Shown piece by piece: positions 14,602 to 19,096 of a stretch of 19,096 nt of DNA. Both the position numbers and the translations under genes were made by a program. Origin of the DNA: Acidobacteriaceae bacterium (GTDB lineage Bacteria; Acidobacteriota; Terriglobia; Terriglobales; Acidobacteriaceae). Every line of letters starts with the position of its first letter. Within the stretch, counting starts at the first letter, position 1. The DNA lies in assembly GCA_003140785.1 (NCBI GenBank), contig PLKY01000413.1:1-19096 (forward strand), read 5' to 3'. Under the pieces are notes generated by a model, which was not told the origin of the DNA, did not search any database, and worked only from the letters and a program-made list of their open reading frames with translations.

Positions 14602-14656
14602 GAAAAACCTATTGCGGTCGAGCGACTCCTAGATCACGTTTAGAATTAATGGTGCC

Positions 14657-14971
14657 ATGCCCTCGAAAGAAATATTACGCTCCATGTCCCCTCAGCTTAT
14701 TGCCGAAGTTTGGCTTTACCCTACGTCAGAAGGTGGCAGGAAACTATCCGTCCAACCCGGGTGGGGATGCCCATGTTGTTGCACAAAATCTGTTCCCGTG
14801 AGTGGTTGGGATGGGTGGCCGCAACTAGAAGGCCCTCTAGATCCCGGTGATCGCCAGCGACTAGGTTTTGTGTTCCTCTCCGGCGAAAAGGCTGCCGGCG
14901 TCTTGCGCAAGGCTGGCACCTTCTATCTTTGGGAAGACCGATGCATAGGCGAAGCCGTGATTGTCAATTGA
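14657..14971 (+). CDS. Small protein of unknown function, EF-Tu-like barrel suspected
   Basis: This 104-residue protein reads PQLIAEVWLYPTSEGGRKLS, then PGWGCPCC with a Cys cluster (CPCCCTK), then PLDPGDRQRLGFVFLSGEKA and a beta-rich end. The pattern of an opening beta strand ending in GGRK and a closing strand with a G-E-A-V-I-V-type end recalls the third, barrel-like domain of elongation factor Tu, which also occurs in short stand-alone bacterial proteins. That comparison is from memory of the pattern and is weak. The start could be 14657 or the internal ATG at 14684 (MSPQLIAEV). It lies alone between uvrC and the next small gene, in DNA visibly poorer in G+C than uvrC. Confidence 0.6.
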   Translation: MPSKEILRSMSPQLIAEVWLYPTSEGGRKLSVQPGWGCPCCCTKSVPVSGWDGWPQLEGPLDPGDRQRLGFVFLSGEKAAGVLRKAGTFYLWEDRCIGEAVIVN

Positions 14972-15036
14972 CCGCAGATACTCTATATCTGGCGAAACGA
15001 CCAAGGGAAAGAGGACAGCGCGGATTGAATATCACA

Positions 15037-15423
15037 ATGGTCAAAGCGGAAGAAAGGTTTGACAATATAGCCTTCAGCACTGAACTTGTCGAGGGTATGG
15101 CTTCATCGTTGCACACGGTTTACGTTTGCCCTCAATGTGAGGAGAAAATAGCTTTTCAGAAACGTAATTTTGAATGCTCGCTATCGAAGACTCATAGATC
15201 AAATTTAACTATTGAAGTCGCATCATGTTTCGATGCATTTGCCCAGGAAAACTTGAAGCGGGATAGCCCATTTCTCGATTGGATTTGTCCGGGGTGTGGA
15301 ACGGCAGCTCGTGTATACGTAGAGTTTTGGGCGGGTGGTAGACACGGAGATTCTGGGATTAATTTGCTCACGGTGATAGAAGCCATGCCGAAAAAAACAC
15401 CCTGGCGGGTGGTCCACATCTGA
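15037..15423 (+). CDS. Hypothetical protein with two CxxC zinc-ribbon knuckles
   Basis: I do not recognise this 128-residue protein. It contains YVCPQCEEKIAFQ and, about 65 residues later, WICPGCGTAARVYVEF, spaced like the two halves of a zinc ribbon. The section between is mostly polar, with the segment LTIEVASCFDAFAQENLKRD. The end reads NLLTVIEAMPKKTPWRVVHI. I chose ATG 15037 (MVKAEERFDNIAF); the frame is open to 14929 but that part overlaps the preceding gene and is arginine-rich without pattern. Base composition is noticeably more A+T than the repair genes, suggesting acquired DNA. A family A repeat begins 15 bp after the stop. Confidence 0.6.
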   Translation: MVKAEERFDNIAFSTELVEGMASSLHTVYVCPQCEEKIAFQKRNFECSLSKTHRSNLTIEVASCFDAFAQENLKRDSPFLDWICPGCGTAARVYVEFWAGGRHGDSGINLLTVIEAMPKKTPWRVVHI

Positions 15424-15438
15424 CCATCCGCAAACGAA

Positions 15439-15503
15439 TGGACGCCCCATAGCCTGTCCTGAGCAGAGCCGAAGGATCTCGATTCTGAGACATGGGAGTA
15501 TAA
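15439..15503 (+). repeat. Family A element, long form, copy A8, next to the RAYT pseudogene
   Basis: It matches copy A7 in layout: GACGCCCCA at the left, then AGCCTGTCCTGAGC and GCCGAAGGATCTC, stem TCTC-GATTCT-GAGA, then ATGGGAGTATAAG. Its right end is 10 bp from the presumed RAYT start codon. Confidence 0.7.
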
Positions 15504-15512
15504 GGTGTCGAC

Positions 15513-16022
15513 ATGACGAAGGGCCTCGTTCGTTATCAGCAATGAGGATGCTTCCACTTCATCACCTTTAGCTACTATCAGCGGCTACCCTACCCGGGCA
15601 CGGTGCCAGCTCGCAATCTCTTCGAGCGGTCCCTCAAAATCATGCGTGTCCGTTATGAGTTCTTTGTAATCGGCTATGTCCTGATGCCGGAACATATTCA
15701 CATGCTGGTTAACGAGCCGAAGAAAGCGCTGCTCTCCAAGGCGATCCAGGCACTCAAGCTGTCCGTCTCTGTGCAAAGCCGGGAACGGCCTTTCTGGCAA
15801 GCACGCTACTACGATTTCAACCTCCACAACGAAGACAAGCGTGTAGAGAAATTGAGATACATGCACAGAAACCCAGTGAAGCGAGGACTGGTTGAAAAGG
15901 AAGGCCGGTGCTCTCACGCACTTTTCGCCAAGGAACGCATAACAAATTCAGGATCGGCAGCTATGACGATAAGAAGCGCGCGCGCCGCTGCTTCCGGCTG
16001 GCGACGGCCAGACTCCCAATGA
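15513..16022 (+). pseudogene. REP-associated tyrosine transposase (RAYT, IS200/IS605-like Y1 family), degenerate
   Basis: RAYTs are single-strand HUH nucleases thought to mobilise REP palindromes. Read from ATG 15513 the frame gives MTKGLVRYQQ, a TGA stop (15543-15545), then GCFHFITFSYYQRLPYPG without a shift of frame. The continuation includes VIGYVLMPEHIHMLVNEP (the HUH pair H-I-H), RPFWQARYYDFN (containing the likely catalytic Tyr) and KLRYMHRNPVKRGLVEK, all hallmarks of the family. The stop falls where homologues have an ordinary residue between the YQQ and FHFITFS segments. After about 15905 similarity ends, and the roughly 40 residues that usually follow RGLVEK (a W-S-S-F-R segment) are missing, replaced by DNA of the opposing antitoxin gene. 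A GTG at 15603 could start a shorter product, but the N-terminal strand would be lost. Most likely dead. Confidence 0.8.
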
Positions 16023-16207
16023 CGAACCGCATCCACGGAAAACCCAAAATTCTCTGCGAAACGTCCCTGGCTGAGGTGGAGGCGCTTACGCAGACCCCGC
16101 ACGTCCACAGTCTCAGGCAGCGTGACCTTGTATCCCTTGCGCTTACCTTCCATGTAGGCGCGGGCTTCGGCTGTTCCTTGTGCCATTTCTTCAAACAATT
16201 TGCTCAT
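15914..16207 (-). CDS. XRE-family antitoxin of a RelE/HigB-type toxin-antitoxin pair
   Basis: This 97-residue protein has a helix-turn-helix at about residues 38-62 (LRKRLHLSQGRFAENFGFSV then DAVRHWESGRRQP) and an N-terminal segment (LFEEMAQGTAEARAYMEG) typical of antitoxins that follow RelE/HigB2 toxin genes. It is expected to bind its toxin and the operon promoter. Its ATG overlaps the toxin stop by 4 bases, the usual coupling in toxin-first (HigBA) operons. Its 3' end meets the truncated RAYT frame head-on. The antitoxin itself looks intact. Confidence 0.85.
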   Translation of the reverse strand: MSKLFEEMAQGTAEARAYMEGKRKGYKVTLPETVDVRGLRKRLHLSQGRFAENFGFSVDAVRHWESGRRQPEAAARALLIVIAADPEFVMRSLAKSA

Positions 16208-16566
16208 CGTTTTCCCCTGTAGTCGGCAAAGAAACTCTTCGCCATCTTGGCCAGGGCATTCTGCTCGGCCCTGCTCAAATTGCCCTTCTCCGATTTGGCA
16301 TACACGGTGATGAGGAAGATCGGAAAATCCACACCGCCATCCAGATAAACAACTCGTGCGCCTCCGCGTTTTCCCATCCCCGGACGGGCAAAGCGCAGCT
16401 TGCGGTACCCGCCCGTTCCAGGCATCAAGTCTCCGGCTTTCGGGGAAGAGGCGATGATGCGAACGATCTCTTCCCGGTCCGCTTCGCTATAAATGGCTTC
16501 GGCGCCCTCAAATATGTCGGGGTTTCCACCACCGTTTGCATCATCAAAATAGTATGCCAATGGCAT
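16204..16566 (-). CDS. RelE/HigB-like toxin, probable N-terminal frameshift
   Basis: HigB/RelE toxins cleave mRNA on the ribosome. Residues from AEAIYSEADREEIVRIIASS onward fit the family very well: PKAGDLMPGTGGYRKLRF, RPGMGKRGGARVVYL, IFLITVYAKSEKGNLSRAEQ, NALAKMAKSFF. The first 23 or so residues in this frame (MPLAYYFDDANGGG) do not. In the neighbouring frame, ATG at 16539-16541 gives MQTVVETPTYLRA, which is how these toxins begin. One extra G near 16503 would join the two into a normal toxin. So either a 1-base deletion has broken the gene, or the base is a sequencing error, or translation starts at 16566 with an abnormal N-terminus. It is coupled by overlap with the antitoxin gene. Confidence 0.75.
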   Translation of the reverse strand: MPLAYYFDDANGGGNPDIFEGAEAIYSEADREEIVRIIASSPKAGDLMPGTGGYRKLRFARPGMGKRGGARVVYLDGGVDFPIFLITVYAKSEKGNLSRAEQNALAKMAKSFFADYRGKR

Positions 16567-17113
16567 AGTGGAGTCAACCGAGCAGGCTATCCGCCTGGCG
16601 ACTCCATCTACTTTGCAACGCTCCGCAGAGGGTTGGAATACGCATCTTCAGTTTCCGCAGGACGAACGCCAGAGAAGCCGCACGCGCGGTCCCGAGGCCG
16701 CAGCCCCACTCGACGCGTCCGTTGCTGAATAATTCGCGCATTTTGCTAAAACTGGAAGCAGGGCTCGGAGCCGCCGCCTGAACGGAGATACCTATTCTGG
16801 GACTGCCGTGGTGAGGCGAAGGCTAAGTTCTTTGCTGAGAGAACTTTCGCCATAAGCGATTGAGTCGATTAAGATTAGCGCAAGTTATTGATTCAGATAA
16901 GTCCAATGGGCAGAGATATTTAGCGAGAAGCGGGAGGAGGGGGTATACCCTCTGGCGCTCCCAAACTCGTGCAACTCATGGACCTGGACACCGTCTGCCA
17001 ACCCGCCCTGATAGGCTACCTCGCCCCGAGCGGCACGGCCACAGAACCGCATGAGGGCCGCTTTCCTCTTGCTTGAGGTGTGAATTATAGTTAACACATG
17101 ATCGGTGGTAGTT
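16567..17113. other. Gene-free stretch between two toxin-antitoxin remnants
   Basis: No credible reading frame on either strand. It should hold the promoter of the HigB-like operon (reading left). A GC-rich dyad lies at 16932-16962: GGGAG and CTCCC enclose GGGTATACCC (16941-16950), preceded by an A+T-rich block from 16856. The location is where a toxin gene for the downstream antitoxin would be expected, but no toxin-like sequence is visible. Confidence 0.4.
17078..17097. promoter_or_regulatory. Imperfect 20-bp inverted repeat upstream of the orphan antitoxin gene
   Basis: GTGTGAATTA and TAGTTAACAC match as an inverted repeat in 8 of 10 positions. It overlaps the -10-like TATAGT (17086-17091) and ends 16 bases before the ATG. 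Antitoxins of this class repress their own promoter, so an operator is plausible. Confidence 0.35.
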
Positions 17114-17398
17114 ATGGTCCGCAAGGTATCCCGCTGGGATCCGTCGGAATATCTCGATAGCCCCAAGGCCATTGCCGCTTACCTTGAGGCCGCGTTCGAC
17201 GATTGCGATCCGGCCCTGGTAGCGGCGGCTCTTGGCGACATTGCCCGCGCCATGGGGATGACTCAGCTCGCTAATCAAGCTGGAGTCACCCGCGAAGCGA
17301 TGTACAAGGCTCTCTCGCCCACCGGCGATCCGCGCCTCTCGACTTTTCTGGGTGTGATGAAGGCGCTGGGTATCAAGCTCAAGCCGCGCGCTGCTTAA
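17114..17398 (+). CDS. HigA-like addiction module antidote protein, without a toxin gene
   Basis: This is a 94-residue DNA-binding antitoxin. The N-terminal RWDPSEYLDSPKAIAAYLEA and FDDCDPALVAAALGDIARAM, then a helix-turn-helix (GMTQLANQAGVTREAMYKAL) and SPTGDPRLSTFLGVMKALGI, are diagnostic of the 'putative addiction module antidote' family whose partner is a RelE-like toxin encoded just upstream. Here no toxin frame lies upstream on the same strand. I chose ATG 17114 (MVRKVSRWDP); GTG 17105 would add three residues. An upstream inverted repeat may be its operator. A solitary antitoxin may be a remnant or an anti-addiction gene. Confidence 0.85.
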   Translation: MVRKVSRWDPSEYLDSPKAIAAYLEAAFDDCDPALVAAALGDIARAMGMTQLANQAGVTREAMYKALSPTGDPRLSTFLGVMKALGIKLKPRAA

Positions 17399-17457
17399 GC
17401 TCTTCTTGGGCTTGAACACATAAATGATCTGCGAACTTGATGCTTGGAGATTCCTCT

Positions 17458-17649
17458 ATGAGAACAACCGTTTCACTCGATGACGATTTGGTTCGCACAG
17501 CCCAGGAACTCACGGGGATCTCCGACAAAACTGCCCTCGTGCGCGAAGCTCTGAAGGTGCTGATTCATCACGAGGCGTCGCGCCGCTTGGCGGCTCTCGG
17601 CGGCACCATGCCGGAGCTCGAAGATATTCCTCAGCGCCGCATGACGTGA
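17458..17649 (+). CDS. VapB-type antitoxin, without its VapC partner
   Basis: This 63-residue protein starts MRTTVSLDDDLVRTAQELTG, a ribbon-helix-helix DNA-binding domain, followed by SDKTALVREALKVLIHHEAS and the toxin-binding tail RRLAALGGTMPELEDIPQRR. This layout is that of VapB antitoxins that neutralise PIN-domain VapC nucleases. GGAGA lies 8 bases before the ATG, fixing the start. The VapC gene would normally begin at or within a few bases of the stop. Here the following frame closes after six codons (GTG ATC GCC AGC CTG AGA TGA) and convergent DNA of another gene begins, so the toxin has been lost. Confidence 0.88.
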   Translation: MRTTVSLDDDLVRTAQELTGISDKTALVREALKVLIHHEASRRLAALGGTMPELEDIPQRRMT

Positions 17650-17674
17650 TCGCCAGCCTGAGATGAACTCTCTT

Positions 17675-18088
17675 TCAGCGTGCACCCGCCGCCGCGTGAT
17701 CGCTGACGGCGAATTTCGCGCTGCATGTCGGGCAGTCGTGCACCTTGCCGTCCCCAACCGTGATGACAGTGGTTCCGCAGGCCGGGCATTTGCCTTTGTG
17801 CTCGCCCATGCCGAACAGAGGTCCAGCCAGCGGCGCGAGGATGCCCAACACAATGACAGGCACGCCGAGGAATATGCCCCAGCCGGTGAGGCTGATCATG
17901 ATTCCCGCGACGATGAGAATGGGCGCGGCAATGACTCCGTAGAGCAAGCCGCCGAAGGCGCCGCGTGCGGGCACGTGCTCGGGTGGCGCTGCATTCTGCG
18001 TTTCATGGGGAACTGCGGTCCCGCAGTGGGGGCAGAATATCCAGAGAGGCGTGAGGGGTGTTGCGCATTTCGAACAGTGAGCGTCCAT
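17675..18088 (-). CDS. Zinc-ribbon membrane protein, function unknown
   Basis: This 137-residue protein has an N-terminal zinc ribbon (MDAHCSKCATPLTPLWIFCPHCG), a linker, and two transmembrane helices from GAFGGLLYGVIAAPILIVAG to FLGVPVIVLGILAPLAGPLF separated by a short turn. A second zinc ribbon follows (KCPACGTTVITVGDGKVHDC then PTCSAKF). Both cysteine quartets are complete. I chose ATG 18086-18088, directly before the first ribbon; the frame is open to 18205 but that part is arginine-rich without pattern. Proteins of this architecture are common and mostly uncharacterised. It stands alone, convergent with the vapB-like gene. Confidence 0.8.
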   Translation of the reverse strand: MDAHCSKCATPLTPLWIFCPHCGTAVPHETQNAAPPEHVPARGAFGGLLYGVIAAPILIVAGIMISLTGWGIFLGVPVIVLGILAPLAGPLFGMGEHKGKCPACGTTVITVGDGKVHDCPTCSAKFAVSDHAAAGAR

Positions 18089-18533
18089 AGAGATACCGCT
18101 CCTCGACGGTCGAAACCAGCTGGCTCCAAGCGCGGCAGAGACGCGTGATTCCGGGTCTCGGCGGCGCCTGAATCGGCTACAGCCCGGAAGTCTACCCCTA
18201 ACCAATCAACCTGCCCGTGACACCTGTCACGACTCGTATTGCTCGTAGACTCCACCGATAACAGCAACCGGGCGGGCAACCACACGCACCGGAGATGGTT
18301 CCTATGAATTGGAGCGCACCGTGCTTTTGCTGGGCGAGGCGTTCGCTTTGGGTGCAGGGGCGCTGGGTTTTCGCGATTTCCCTGGCTCGCTGGTGATGAA
18401 GGAGAATCGCACTGGCAATCACCAGACTCTGCCCCATCATGCTCGGTGAAGTGAACTGAAGAGCCGAAGGCCGCTGGCCCCACCGCAGGTGGCTGGCACC
18501 ACCGCAGGGGTCGTGCTACCCTCACATCACCGC
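18089..18533. other. Gene-free stretch upstream of the permease gene
   Basis: No reading frame here is convincing. An 80-codon frame on the minus strand (18198-18440) begins MMGQSLVIASAILLHH but then becomes Cys/Arg-rich without pattern. Near 18486-18518 the phrase CCACCGCAGG occurs twice with CTGGC before each, a short direct repeat. The promoter of the permease gene should lie near the right end, but I cannot define it. Confidence 0.4.
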
Positions 18534-19096
18534 ATGAGCCAGGGCGCCACCTCTTCAACACAAAACATGGCAGCCGATCTGCCGCGCGTTCTCGGCGCGA
18601 GCCAGGCGACGGCCATCGTCGTAGGCACAATTATTGGCAGCGGCATTTTTCTCGTGCCGAGCGAGATGATGCGGGATACCGGCTCGTCCTCGATGGTTTA
18701 TCTCGCGTGGATCGTCGGCGGCTTGCTCTCGCTCTTTGGCGCGATGACGTATGCCGAGCTCGGGGCGATGCTGCCTTATGCGGGCGGTGAGTACGTCTAC
18801 CTTCGCGGCGCTTATGGCGACACCACGGCCTTCCTCTACATGTGGACTTGGTTCGCTGTAGCCAAGCCCGCGTCAATCGCCGCGGTCACCAGCGGACTGG
18901 CGCGCACGCTTGGTGTCTTTCCGGCGTTTCACTGGCTCACGGTGCATGTGCCGGGGTTGCCGCTGCTCTGGTCGCAGGTCTTCGCCATCGGCGTCACCTG
19001 GTTCATGACGGGACTGAACTATCTCGGCATAAAGAAAGCCGGAGACTTTCAACTTGTCTTCACTGTGTTGAAGGGCGTGTTGATTTTGATCGTCGC
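18534..19096 (+). CDS. APC-family amino acid permease, 5' part only
   Basis: The first 187 codons of a secondary amino acid transporter of the APC superfamily. After a polar N-terminus, TM1 carries the substrate-binding helix break VVGTIIGSGIFLVPSEM (GSGIF motif, about residues 29-45). TM2 ends in SLFGAMTYAELGAMLPYAGG and EYVYLRGAYGD, the consensus amphipathic loop of the family. Further helices follow (AFLYMWTWFAVAKPASIAAV; LLWSQVFAIGVTWFMTGLNY; FTVLKGVLILIV). The pattern suits the LAT/SteT-like branch that exchanges neutral amino acids, but substrate cannot be set from a fragment. The ATG at 18534 gives a typical N-terminus; an in-frame ATG at 18567 is an alternative. The gene runs off the right edge. 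Confidence 0.9.
   Translation, partial: MSQGATSSTQNMAADLPRVLGASQATAIVVGTIIGSGIFLVPSEMMRDTGSSSMVYLAWIVGGLLSLFGAMTYAELGAMLPYAGGEYVYLRGAYGDTTAFLYMWTWFAVAKPASIAAVTSGLARTLGVFPAFHWLTVHVPGLPLLWSQVFAIGVTWFMTGLNYLGIKKAGDFQLVFTVLKGVLILIV

Noticed and set aside
14560..14640. Possible tRNA (stem with 7-base loop TTAGAAG resembling an anticodon arm)
   Set aside because: There is no acceptor stem, no GGTTCRA T-loop and no D-arm in the right place; the stem is 11 bp, longer than an anticodon stem.
18198..18440. 80-codon minus-strand frame with a hydrophobic start
   Set aside because: It has no ribosome binding site, an unstructured Cys/Arg-rich end, and overlapping frames are equally open.

Overview
The window looks like a GC-rich bacterial chromosome. 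The gene style and the repeat vocabulary suggest Acidobacteriota, probably class Terriglobia; this is inferred from recognition, since no rRNA or other marker gene is present. It mixes housekeeping genes (uvrA, uvrC, pyrE) with a heavy load of small palindromic repeats and a decaying accessory patch.

Layout, left to right. At 1-527 (minus) lies the start of a TadE-type pilus assembly protein, and at 1251-1418 (minus) a 55-residue one-helix membrane protein. uvrA (1776-5009) overlaps by ATGA with a CPBP/CAAX membrane protease gene (5006-6013). A gene-free stretch of about 1 kb follows (6014-7039), packed with palindromic elements. A LysR regulator (7040-7927, minus) is divergent from an aldo/keto reductase (8071-9162), which is followed by the tail of a lost transporter gene. 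A DUF4386 membrane protein (9411-10103, minus) is separated from pyrE (10595-11209) by a spacer carrying two parS-like sites. An OmpA-family lipoprotein (11291-12028, minus) is divergent from uvrC (12315-14516). From about 14.6 to 17.7 kb is an accessory patch: two unknown small genes, a broken REP-associated tyrosine transposase (RAYT), a HigB/HigA-like pair with a probable frameshift in the toxin, and two antitoxin genes without toxins. A zinc-ribbon membrane protein (17675-18088, minus) and the 5' part of an APC amino acid permease (18534 to the end) close the window.

The most notable observation is a set of REP-like palindromic elements of at least three families, called A, B and C here. 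They occur in the 6-7 kb spacer and beside the RAYT pseudogene, and also inside the reading frames of two nucleotide excision repair genes: two sites in uvrA and two in uvrC. Every copy keeps the frame open. All three intragenic A copies are read in the same frame (GAPG...TW), all recognisable copies of A, B and C lie on the + strand, and the inserts fall in loops or at the C-terminus. UvrA (1077 aa) and UvrC (733 aa) are accordingly about 100 residues or more longer than usual. This resembles the protein-coding palindromic elements known from Rickettsia, here with a candidate mobilising enzyme, now apparently dead, 10 bp from one copy.

Second in interest are the two perfect palindromes centred on TGTTCCACGTGGAACA upstream of pyrE. 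They match the ParB-binding parS motif and would place the locus in the origin-proximal part of the chromosome.
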